Source of the DNA: Richelia sp. UBA3308
Lineage (GTDB): Bacteria > Cyanobacteriota > Cyanobacteriia > Cyanobacteriales > Nostocaceae
Reading direction: 5' to 3'
Assembly: GCA_002361335.1 (NCBI GenBank)
Contig: DESS01000288.1
Span: 259-22,351, forward strand
Length of the DNA: 22,093 bases
Shown here: piece after piece, positions 1-7,050 of the stretch
Layout: the number at the start of each line of letters is the position of its first letter
Position numbering within the stretch: position 1 is the stretch's first letter
Translations under genes and position numbers: made by a program
Notes under the pieces: model-generated
What the model saw: the letters and a program-made list of their open reading frames with translations, nothing else
Told to the model about the DNA's origin: nothing
The model's database searches: none

Positions 1-372
1 ATTACCTACTTGCTTGTTTGAAATAGTTAACAGTAAAGTACTTTCTCGATGGGTTTGATTATTATCTTGTAATTTGATGCTAGGGGGAATTGCAAGTAAT
101 TTATTTTCCCCTAGCACCTGACCAGTATTACTTACTTGCTCGTTTGAAGCAGTTAACAGTAACCTACTTTCTTGATGGATTTGATTGTTATCTTGTAATT
201 TGGTGCTAGGGGGAATTGCCAGTAATTTATTTTCCCCTAGCACCTGACCAGTATTACTTACTTGCTCGTTTGAAGCAGTTAACAGTAACCTACTTTCTTG
301 ATGGATTTGATTGTTATCTTGCAATTTGGTGCTAGGGGGAATTGCAAGTAATTTATTTTTCCCTAGCACCTG
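1..372 (-). repeat. 126-bp in-frame tandem repeat (42-aa units) in the methyltransferase tail
   Basis: Three copies have an exact 126-bp period: 247-372, 121-246 and 1-120 (cut by the window edge). The anchor gctaggggg recurs at 79, 205 and 331. Each unit encodes QVLGENKLLAIPPS followed by a polar stretch ending in SNTG. The two copies nearest the catalytic domain are almost identical; the one at the edge is more diverged. The period is divisible by three, so the frame is kept. More copies may lie beyond the left edge. Confidence 0.93.
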
Positions 373-1083
373 GTTATTAGTACATAATTTGATAGAAGCA
401 ATTGGTAAATAAACCACACCATATTTTTCAAACACCTCCCTAAAACGTTCTTTTCTTAACCCCCAGTAAACCAATACATGAGATTGCCGTGCGGAATTTC
501 TCGGTTGATAATCTTCACTTAAAAATTTAATCCGTCCCGTCCAGAAACAAACAGGTTGAGATTTCAATACAGGAGATAACCATTTGGTATCGGTAGCAGC
601 CGGTACGAGTGCAATAGCTTCGGTAACTCGTTTCGATTTTATTTCAGCTTGTAATTTCTCTATCCATACACCGGGTTGCGAATAAGGGGGGTTCATAAAT
701 ACACCTCCTTCCCATTCTCTAGTCAATCCGTCATCGTCCTTTGTGTAATGTCGTTTGCAAGAGATGTGTTTACCATCATCAGCACAAGGGTCTAGGTCTA
801 TTTCTCCAAGCACTTGGACTACTAGTTCAACTATATAGTGCGGTGTGTACCAGCGGTCGGAAGATTTTTTCTCGCGTCTCACCTTCGAGCAGTGCAAGGA
901 AGTATGTTGAGGTATTTCTTCTCTTTCTTGTAAAACTTCCACAACTGTGGAAACTTCTTTGCAGTCAAGAGGAATGTCATCGGGTTCATCCCAGGTGGGG
1001 TCATATCTAACACCATTCCAATCACCTGTATAACTTTGTTTTTTGGGTTGCTCATATTGCTCGATATCGAAAAGCATTGTCAT
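1..1083 (-). CDS. Phage-type DNA N6-adenine methyltransferase (Dam-phage family), 3' end beyond window
   Basis: An open frame of 361 codons runs from ATG at 1083 to the left edge with no stop, so the C-terminus is missing. It should transfer a methyl group from S-adenosylmethionine to adenine in DNA. The core reads RWYTP near residue 77, LDPC at 97-100, then FMNPPY with the catalytic NPPY tetrad at 131-134, followed by a WIEKL helix and a FWTGRIKF stretch; this is the pattern of the phage Dam family. Residues 238-361 are a tandem 42-residue repeat (separate entry) that is not part of the usual enzyme. A GAGGA ribosome binding site lies 8 bases before the ATG and overlaps the stop of the upstream helicase gene, so the two are probably co-transcribed and coupled. 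An ATG at 1090 is out of frame. Family assignment is firm; the target site is not visible. Confidence 0.85.
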   Translation of the reverse strand, partial: MTMLFDIEQYEQPKKQSYTGDWNGVRYDPTWDEPDDIPLDCKEVSTVVEVLQEREEIPQHTSLHCSKVRREKKSSDRWYTPHYIVELVVQVLGEIDLDPCADDGKHISCKRHYTKDDDGLTREWEGGVFMNPPYSQPGVWIEKLQAEIKSKRVTEAIALVPAATDTKWLSPVLKSQPVCFWTGRIKFLSEDYQPRNSARQSHVLVYWGLRKERFREVFEKYGVVYLPIASIKLCTNNQVLGKNKLLAIPPSTKLQDNNQIHQESRLLLTASNEQVSNTGQVLGENKLLAIPPSTKLQDNNQIHQESRLLLTASNEQVSNTGQVLGENKLLAIPPSIKLQDNNQTHRESTLLLTISNKQVGN

Positions 1084-1094
1084 TTTTCATGTCC

Positions 1095-2441
1095 TCAAGT
1101 CAAATTTTTAAAACAAGTGAATTGTGCATCAAATAAAAGTTTTACTGTTCCCGTTGGTCCGCCTCTATTTTTAGCAACAATTATTTCTGCAATACCTCTA
1201 TCAACCGTATCAAAATGGTAATATTCATCACGGTAAAGGAGTAATACTAAATCCGAATCTTCTTCAATTCGTCCAGATTCTCTTAAGTCTGACATCATAG
1301 GACGTTTGATATTTCGACTTTCTACACCGCGATTTAACTGTGACAATATGACAACAGTAGTGTTACATTCGCGTGCTAATTGTTTTAATCCTCGGGTAAT
1401 TTTTCCTATTTGAAAAGCCAAATTATAATTATCACCATCCGTGCCTTCCATTAACTGCAAATAGTCAATTCCAACCATACCAATCCGATTGTATTTAGCA
1501 ATAAGTTGTTTAACTTTTGAACGAATCAAATTAACTGTTAATACAGGCGAATCGTCAATATAGATAGGCAGTTCGCTTAACTTGCTAATCGATTTTGCTA
1601 AAGGATGCCATTGGGATTTACTAATAGAACCGTTTTGCAGATGAATTGATTCGATAGAAACATCTTGAGATAAAAATCTATCGCCCCATTCTTCCCTACC
1701 CATCTCAAGGCTAAAAATTACAGTTGGCAGTGATTCTAGCGATGAAATGTTAAAAGCTAAATTTCCTAAAAACGATGATTTGCCCATTGCCGGACGACCA
1801 GCGATTGTTATAAGTTTTTCTGGTTTAAATCCCCCTAGCATTGCATTCAGGTTACAAAATCCAGTTGTTATCCCGAATGACCTTGTGCCCATATTTCTTG
1901 ATTCGATACGTTCAAAGGCATCAATCAGGATAGACGATAATGAGGTTGGCTCTGATTGTGACGCGATAGCGCTGTTATTTACCTCTAAAACCTTTGTAAA
2001 TGCGGTTTCTAACTGTTTACCCATTTCTTGAGTTTGGTCGTGCGCCAACTCGAAAATTTCGCCGCTTACATGAATCAATTGCCGTCGGTAGTATTTATCC
2101 ATCACCAACTGGGCTAAGGCATCGATGTTAACTGCCGATACAGTCCGGTCTACAAGCGACGCTAATTTATTCCTACCACCAATTTTTGAAAGTTGATTAT
2201 GGTCAGATAGCCAATTAATCACTGCGATTAAATCCGTAGGATTGGCTTTGTCATGAAGTTCTAGGGCAGCGATATAAATATTCCGATGGCTGCTAATGTA
2301 AAAAGCTTTTGCAACAAGAATGTCTTTGACTCTAGCAATCGCGGAAGGGTCAAGCAATATGCCACCCAAAATCGCTTCCTCCGCTTCGATATTTTGAGGA
2401 GGTATTTTGTCACTACTAAAAAAACTTAGATTTTCACTCAT
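1095..2441 (-). CDS. dnaB: DnaB-like replicative DNA helicase
   Basis: This is a 448-residue RecA-fold hexameric helicase expected to unwind DNA at a replication fork. The N-terminal DnaB domain starts with PPQNIEAEEAILGG at 14-27. The C-terminal ATPase domain has Walker A GRPAMGKS at 215-222, Walker B MVGIDYLQLM at 322-331, SQLNRGVE at 367-374, and the SDLRESGRIEEDSD segment followed by the KNRGGPTGTV loop near the end. The length matches ordinary DnaB. Its start ATG (2441) overlaps the stop of the winged-helix gene upstream by 8 bases (ATGAGTGA), which suggests translational coupling, and a methyltransferase gene follows after 11 bases. The company suggests an element-encoded helicase rather than the housekeeping chromosomal copy. 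Recognition of the family is secure. Confidence 0.95.
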   Translation of the reverse strand: MSENLSFFSSDKIPPQNIEAEEAILGGILLDPSAIARVKDILVAKAFYISSHRNIYIAALELHDKANPTDLIAVINWLSDHNQLSKIGGRNKLASLVDRTVSAVNIDALAQLVMDKYYRRQLIHVSGEIFELAHDQTQEMGKQLETAFTKVLEVNNSAIASQSEPTSLSSILIDAFERIESRNMGTRSFGITTGFCNLNAMLGGFKPEKLITIAGRPAMGKSSFLGNLAFNISSLESLPTVIFSLEMGREEWGDRFLSQDVSIESIHLQNGSISKSQWHPLAKSISKLSELPIYIDDSPVLTVNLIRSKVKQLIAKYNRIGMVGIDYLQLMEGTDGDNYNLAFQIGKITRGLKQLARECNTTVVILSQLNRGVESRNIKRPMMSDLRESGRIEEDSDLVLLLYRDEYYHFDTVDRGIAEIIVAKNRGGPTGTVKLLFDAQFTCFKNLT

Positions 2442-3357
2442 AATTCTTCTGTTGCAGTATTAGGCTATTTGCTAAAAGTTCGCGGACATCTGCACGAGCA
2501 GACTTTGCCCAATTGAACCAGCATTTGTAAAAATCGTCTTTGAAAAATAGCTGTAAATTCTTATCATCACCGAGCTTGATTGCTCCTTCCACAACAACTT
2601 GCAGTTGTCCGTACCACATTTGGTGCTGCGATTCGCTGTAAGCCTCGAAGTTATATTTACAATTTTGCTTCTTCGTGTTGAGCCACCCACAGCGCAGTTC
2701 TTCAAAGTTAGCTTCAATCCACTTGATAGGTAGTTGTGGAGGTTGTGGTAATGAAGCAGCTTTCTTTTTTGAAAATTCCAGAAAATTCTCTCTCTCGCCT
2801 TCTGAGAGAGTCTGTATAAAGTCTGAATAAGTCTGAGGGGATTTGGAGCCATTGCTAGGCAAGGGTTCTGGCTCTCGATTTGGACAATTCTGTCCATTTT
2901 TTGACAAATCTGTCACACTTTGGACAATTCTGTCATCATTTGGACAGGATTGTCCAGAGTCGGACAAATCTGTCATTTTATTTTTTTCAGAGGATTTATT
3001 TATTCTTTTCTGCTGACAAAGTTCTTTCGCTTTTTTACCAGCTAAATTCTGACCGCGAACTAAAATCGGTTCCCAAACGTAAAGTTCTAGTTCTTCCAAA
3101 CGGGAAAGAGAGCGTTTGATTTGTCGCGAGCTTATTCCTATAGCTTCAGCTATTTCTGGAATTTTCGGTAATTCAATCATCTTGTCTCCAAAAGGGTCTA
3201 TCATTTGTAAATAAGCCCATAAAGCCCAGTCGGCAGCAGTCAGTTTTCCACGAATTGCTTTGATAGCCATTGAATTAGGAGTTTGATAGAAACCGTTTGT
3301 TTCCACACTCTTGTGAATGCCATCTGAGATAGCATTTGTCCTTTCTTGAAATGTCAT
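2434..3357 (-). CDS. Winged-helix replication/partner protein upstream of DnaB
   Basis: A 307-residue soluble protein. Residues 38-98 look like a winged helix: a helical segment LTAADWALWAYLQM, then PEIAEAIGISSRQIKRSLSRLEELELY, a clear helix-turn-helix. Residues 128-167 hold two copies of a 20-residue motif (TDLSxxGQxCPN), caused by five 20-bp DNA repeats described separately. The C-terminal part (about 175-307) is rich in Trp, Phe and charged residues and I do not recognise it. It precedes dnaB with an 8-base overlap, so a role in starting replication or loading the helicase is the natural inference, as for other helix-turn-helix proteins paired with DnaB on phages and plasmids. It could equally be a regulator. 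An AAGGA site lies about 10 bases before the ATG. Confidence 0.75.
   Translation of the reverse strand: MTFQERTNAISDGIHKSVETNGFYQTPNSMAIKAIRGKLTAADWALWAYLQMIDPFGDKMIELPKIPEIAEAIGISSRQIKRSLSRLEELELYVWEPILVRGQNLAGKKAKELCQQKRINKSSEKNKMTDLSDSGQSCPNDDRIVQSVTDLSKNGQNCPNREPEPLPSNGSKSPQTYSDFIQTLSEGERENFLEFSKKKAASLPQPPQLPIKWIEANFEELRCGWLNTKKQNCKYNFEAYSESQHQMWYGQLQVVVEGAIKLGDDKNLQLFFKDDFYKCWFNWAKSARADVRELLANSLILQQKNYE
2883..2974. repeat. Five GACA-N4-TGTC sites at exact 20-bp period (iteron-like)
   Basis: Sites are at 2883-2894, 2903-2914, 2923-2934, 2943-2954 and 2963-2974. Each has GACA and TGTC half-sites, which are reverse complements, separated by four bases (attc, aatc, attc, ggat, aatc). The start-to-start distance is 20 bp every time, close to two helical turns. 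Because 20 is not divisible by three, the five copies are read in different frames, so protein-level selection does not simply explain the array. Plasmid iterons commonly have this period. An operator array for autoregulation is the alternative. Confidence 0.75.
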
Positions 3358-3403
3358 ACATTTAAAATCCTTTAATTTACTTGAGGTAAGAAGTATTAAT
3401 TAT

Positions 3404-3478
3404 TCCCCCACTCTCCCACTCTCCCACTCTCCCACTCTCCCACTCTCCCAGTCCCCCACTCCTCCTCAGTTCCTCTCT
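3404..3478. repeat. Octamer tandem tract (CTCTCCCA-like), C-rich on plus strand
   Basis: Repeated 8-bp units such as ctctccca fill the gap between the winged-helix gene and the end of the 126-residue gene, reaching its stop codon (TAG, complement of 3477-3479). On the coding strand it is a run of GGGAGAGT units with many G3 to G5 blocks, which fits a G-quadruplex pattern. Similar tracts recur at other gene ends in the window. Short tandem repeats of this kind are typical of filamentous cyanobacteria. Confidence 0.9.
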
Positions 3479-3857
3479 AACTAACTTCGGATTCAGTTAA
3501 ATATTTGTCCAAATATTTTTGACCTATTTTGGTAAGTGGATTCCCCTCACCCTCTTCATTAAGATGTTTCCAAAAAGCCATGACGATTGAAATGGAAATC
3601 ATATCTGTCACCGAGCGATTGGGCATTTGAACCCGAACTGGCTCAACTCCCATCTTCCGCATAAATTGACGAGCTGTGTAAGATGGTTTTTTAACAGAAA
3701 CTGCCATTTGTCGAGTTGTAATAGTAGTTTCTCCAGTTGCTAATTTATAAGCAATGACTCTAAATAATTTGTGCTTTATTTTTATGCGTTCAATAGCTAC
3801 CAAATAATCCCCATCTTGAAGATATTTTTTAGAGAATAGTTGACTCGAATTTGTCAT
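3477..3857 (-). CDS. Hypothetical 126-residue protein
   Basis: I do not recognise this family. It is a small basic soluble protein without signal peptide or membrane segment. The first half (LQDGDYLVAIERIKIKHKLFRV) looks like beta strands. The middle (ETTITTRQMAVSVKKPSYTARQFMRKMGV) has the spacing of a helix-turn-helix, so DNA binding is possible but unproven. ATG at 3857 is the first in-frame start. The gene lies upstream of the replication-type operon in the same direction, 119 bp away, and a hairpin lies about 80 bp upstream of its start. A small regulator of the replication module would fit the position; this is inference only. Confidence 0.6.
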   Translation of the reverse strand: MTNSSQLFSKKYLQDGDYLVAIERIKIKHKLFRVIAYKLATGETTITTRQMAVSVKKPSYTARQFMRKMGVEPVRVQMPNRSVTDMISISIVMAFWKHLNEEGEGNPLTKIGQKYLDKYLTESEVS

Positions 3858-3933
3858 TTTTATTCACGCGAATATTCCACCATAGGTCGTAGTAATGGAA
3901 AAACGCGCCCTCCATATAATGGTTTCAACAATA

Positions 3934-3956
3934 GTGGCAATATATTAAATTGCCAC
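3934..3956. promoter_or_regulatory. Hairpin/operator candidate upstream of the 126-residue gene
   Basis: GTGGCAAT (3934-3941) and ATTGCCAC (3949-3956) form a perfect 8-bp inverted repeat around a 7-base AT loop, inside a longer imperfect ATAGTGG/CCACTAT match. It lies 77-99 bp upstream of the start at 3857. It lacks a T run in either direction, so an operator is more likely than a terminator. Confidence 0.45.
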
Positions 3957-3993
3957 CACTATATATCTTGACCAAAGGTCTTTCTCCTAGCAC

Positions 3994-4009
3994 AGACGCT
4001 ACGCGAACG
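3994..4009. repeat. Dispersed cyanobacterial motif (agacgctacgcgaacg)
   Basis: The string agacgctacgcgaacg resembles a short dispersed repeat that is very frequent in Nostoc and Anabaena genomes, usually in intergenic DNA. I recognise it from memory; only one copy was noticed here. Confidence 0.4.
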
Positions 4010-4887
4010 ACCTTCAAGAAGGAAGTTGGCGATTCTTCTAACTTTTCCGGAAGGTTGCAAGCCCCATCGTTTACAACGGCTAAAATTTGGAAGGAGTTCA
4101 ATCAGATTCCAAAACTAAAAACTTCTTCCTTCTTCCCTCTTCCCTCTTCCTTCGCATTGACCTCAATTAGTTATTTAGCAAAGCGGATTTAGGAGAGAAA
4201 TATCTAACTTTTATCCAGACAAACTTCTTGATTAACTGATGATTATGGATGCACTTTGATGAATAAATAATTCTTATTCCGACTCGAAAACTTTACGTTT
4301 TTACGAAACTCTAATCTGTCCGGAATTCGATGTTCTTACCCATCATAAGTGATACAAAAAAATACGACAAAAATTAATCAATCAAATTATTTTAATATTG
4401 TGTAGTCTAATCGTTTTTATTGATACAAAGAAAATACTAATTGGATGTATTATTTGATATACAAACTATATTGAAAATATTCAAATTCTATGCAAGTAGA
4501 AAAATCGACAGGAGTGGCTGCTATAAGTCGTTAAATCTGTGACAAAATAAGAGTAATTAAGAGATAAGTAATCTGCTATGTGGGTTTTTTATTTCACTGT
4601 ATAAAAACAAGGTATATACTGAGAATAATTCCTTGCGAGAGAAAACTTTATAACTATGCTTATATAATTTTGGATTCGAGAGAATAGTAATACAAAATAC
4701 CTCGGTGACAATTTAAAAAGCTGCACAATAGTTATAAATACTGGGATAATAAGTCAATATTTGGCTTTTTACGCCGTTTTTAGCGATATCAAGTATCTAG
4801 CTGACTGCTATATATTAACTGTATTAACTTTTAAATGATTTAGAAGAGTCGCTCATAAGCCAAAATTAAATCAGAGATTATCATGTT

Positions 4888-4898
4888 GGTAGGCTACC
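4888..4898. promoter_or_regulatory. Short palindrome GGTAG-G-CTACC
   Basis: A 5-bp inverted repeat around one central base sits in AT-rich DNA and is followed by GAGTATTTTTTT. The one-base centre is too tight for an RNA hairpin of this stem, so a protein-binding site is the better guess. Chance is possible. Confidence 0.2.
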
Positions 4899-4982
4899 GA
4901 GTATTTTTTTCGGTTTAAAGCCCCCAGATTCATCCATAGACTATACTCTATCAAAACCTCTAAATTATATTTATGGGGAATT

Positions 4983-5016
4983 AATTACGAATTACGAATT
5001 ACGAATTACGAATTAT
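4983..5016. repeat. Heptamer array (AATTACG)n
   Basis: Four perfect AATTACG units at 4983, 4990, 4997 and 5004 are followed by a partial one (aattata), ending just before the stop codon of the coupling protein gene (TAA, complement of 5019-5021). Heptameric tandem repeats (STRR) are a known feature of heterocystous cyanobacteria; this unit differs from the classic ones I know. Confidence 0.85.
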
Positions 5017-5018
5017 AC

Positions 5019-6842
5019 TTACCAAACCTCATTACTATGAGGACTAACTAATTCTATTTCTTTGTAATCTACTTGATTGAGTGTAGATACTGAATGTTCC
5101 CCGGTAGTTAAAAGTTGCTCTGCAATCCGCTCTCTCAAATCTATAGCTTCATCTAATTGATTAACATCGCCAATCGGTGAGCGCATAAGCAATCTTGGAT
5201 AAACTTGCTCTGACCAAAGTTGCTCGCTTCTATTTATTCTTTCTATATCTAATTTAGGAATGGGGATAGTTAAAGGATAGGGAATTGAAGCTTCGTTTTG
5301 GGATGCATAACCGGGATTAGTAATTACGCATTTCCCTTGCGGAAAGCGCATAATTTCATCCGGGGTAAGAATCGGCATTGTTTGTAAATTATCCGTCCAG
5401 GTTACTGTTCGTCCTTCCACCGAATCACTGATAGATTTATTTTTGACAATAAATTCCTTGTGTCCAAAGGACTGAGAAAACTTATCCGCAGTTGAGTAAT
5501 TCGCTGGGTTGTAGAGAACTTTGGTACTGCAAGCGCTGGTTATCGCAGCGGCTAGATTTTCACCGTATGTATTAGCTAGTTGTTCTAAAGATTGAACACC
5601 CAGGACAAAGCAAGCTCCGTTACTTCTGTACTCGTTAATCCATTGAGGTAATGCCTTAAGATATAGCGATGGTAGTTCGTCGATAAATATTCCTATTGGG
5701 TCTTTCCTTGGAGTACATAGATTACTAACAATCGTCATATGAAGCGCTGCTGCAAGCAATGGTCCGACCACATCACGTCTGGGGTCATCTAATTTGAAAA
5801 TCAGGATTTGTTTACCTGATAATTTAGTAGAAATTGTGCTTTTACCAATAAACGAAGAAAGAAGCGACCTCTGGATAAAAGCAGAAAAGATACCTACTGT
5901 AGTCGTGTCGATGCTAGCAATAGTCTTCTCACTATCCTTTGCTTTTAAGTACTGCTGAAACGAAGCAGCAACCCACCGAGAAACCGTACCTGCTTGTACT
6001 GCTGCGTGTAACTTATTGATAAAATCATCAACTGACTGAATGCAGTAAACGGTGGCTAAATCTGGACAATCACTTCCTTTGGCTAATTGAATTAATGCTT
6101 TAGCTAATAAATCAGCAGCTTTTGAGAAAAACTCATCACCCTTACCGCTACCACCAGCATTAGCGTTAATTACCTGAGCAATTTGTCCTGCACTTACCGC
6201 GTCTTCCTGGTTTTCCATAAAATCGAGCGGGTTGATGATTTCGCTGTAGGGTTCGCCAGGAGCAAATATTCGCACATCGTAACCGTAGCGTGCTGCAAGT
6301 GGTGCAAGTAATTTCATTTGGTCGCCTTTTTTGTCATAGACAATTAAAGGAAAACCTTGCATCATACAGCTTTCTGCCATACGGTCAATCGTGCCGAAAG
6401 TTTTACCAGAACCGGGAGCGCCAAGTACAAGAGTAGAACGTTCCGCATGGGGAATCCAAACTGTTGGTGATGCTCCAAAAAAAGTTTGAAGTGATGCACC
6501 AAATTTTCTGAATCTACCAGAGAACCAATAGCGAGGTGAACCACACCAAAAAGTTACCTTATTGTGCTTGCGTTCTTCAATTTGCTTGAGAGCGAGGTTT
6601 GATGCCGCTAATTTTTCACTTATTCCTACTACTCTTCCCGTAGAAATCTTTCCTTTTTTCCCATTAGAAAATTGACTTAATATGAATAAGAATACTAAAA
6701 TTCCTATCATTGCCAAACCTTCAGGATTAGCAAAAATTTGAATAAGTCCGTTAATATCAAAACTTGGTTTTATTCCATCTGATTTTTGTTCAATGACAGT
6801 TTTATTAGTAATATTTTCAGATAATAAAAAATCTTGCTTCAT
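5019..6842 (-). CDS. VirD4/TraD-like type IV coupling ATPase
   Basis: A 607-residue coupling protein that would link DNA substrate and relaxosome to the type IV secretion channel at the inner membrane. One clear hydrophobic segment spans about 42-58 (LAMIGILVFLFILSQF). Walker A is GAPGSGKT at 141-148, Walker B IGIFIDEL at 383-390, and a conserved Gln lies in LGVQSLEQL near 414-422, as in TraD/TraG/VirD4 proteins. The stretch DKKGD at 170-174 also fits. The N-terminus has a single membrane span rather than the usual two. The gene is about 6 kb away from the T4SS operon on the same strand, next to an exported protein. No ribosome binding site is seen before the ATG. The assignment to the TraG/TraD/VirD4 family is secure. 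Confidence 0.9.
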   Translation of the reverse strand: MKQDFLLSENITNKTVIEQKSDGIKPSFDINGLIQIFANPEGLAMIGILVFLFILSQFSNGKKGKISTGRVVGISEKLAASNLALKQIEERKHNKVTFWCGSPRYWFSGRFRKFGASLQTFFGASPTVWIPHAERSTLVLGAPGSGKTFGTIDRMAESCMMQGFPLIVYDKKGDQMKLLAPLAARYGYDVRIFAPGEPYSEIINPLDFMENQEDAVSAGQIAQVINANAGGSGKGDEFFSKAADLLAKALIQLAKGSDCPDLATVYCIQSVDDFINKLHAAVQAGTVSRWVAASFQQYLKAKDSEKTIASIDTTTVGIFSAFIQRSLLSSFIGKSTISTKLSGKQILIFKLDDPRRDVVGPLLAAALHMTIVSNLCTPRKDPIGIFIDELPSLYLKALPQWINEYRSNGACFVLGVQSLEQLANTYGENLAAAITSACSTKVLYNPANYSTADKFSQSFGHKEFIVKNKSISDSVEGRTVTWTDNLQTMPILTPDEIMRFPQGKCVITNPGYASQNEASIPYPLTIPIPKLDIERINRSEQLWSEQVYPRLLMRSPIGDVNQLDEAIDLRERIAEQLLTTGEHSVSTLNQVDYKEIELVSPHSNEVW

Positions 6843-6982
6843 CTAGAATATTTTTATTTTGATTAAAAATGCTTATTCCAATCTTTTAAAAATAAGGTCG
6901 CTATTAGTAATAAAACTCCAAAACTAAAATTAAAATAGATAAGAAAACGCATAATTCTAAACAACAAACTACCACTCATATC

Positions 6983-7050
6983 TCATTCCCCCACTCCCCC
7001 ACTCCCCCACTCCTCCACTCCTCCACTCCTCCGCTCCCCCACTCCTCTCT
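6983..7050. repeat. Octamer tract (CCCCCACT-like), C-rich on plus strand
   Basis: Eight-base units cccccact, cctccact and cctccgct repeat between the coupling protein start and the stop of the exported protein gene; the tract touches that stop (TAG, complement of 7049-7051). The coding strand reads GGGGGAGT repeats with several G5 runs and fits a G-quadruplex motif. Confidence 0.9.

Larger units (their letters stand above)
3858..5018. other. AT-rich gene-free stretch, about 1.16 kb
   Basis: No convincing coding frame was found on either strand. The stretch holds a hairpin at 3934-3956, a cyanobacterial dispersed motif at 3994-4009, a small palindrome at 4888-4898 and a heptamer array at 4983-5016. 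From about 4200 to 4900 it is very AT-rich with no obvious iterons. It separates the replication module from the coupling protein gene. An origin, transfer origin or small RNA could lie here, but nothing seen proves any of these. Confidence 0.6.

Noticed and set aside
1..372. Possible CRISPR or satellite array
   Set aside because: The 126-bp units are contiguous, in frame and without spacers, so they are a coding tandem repeat.
741..1010. Plus-strand frame of 89 codons
   Set aside because: It lies opposite the methyltransferase gene, whose motifs are clear.
2472..2897. Minus-strand frame of 141 codons within the winged-helix gene
   Set aside because: It is an out-of-frame shadow without recognisable features or start signal.
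3950..4192. Plus-strand frame of 80 codons
   Set aside because: It is made of dispersed repeat motifs and ctt/ccc-rich DNA, has no ribosome binding site and resembles no protein.
4888..4920. Rho-independent terminator at the GGTAGGCTACC palindrome followed by T7
   Set aside because: The loop would be one base and the T run is several bases away, and there is no upstream plus-strand gene to end.
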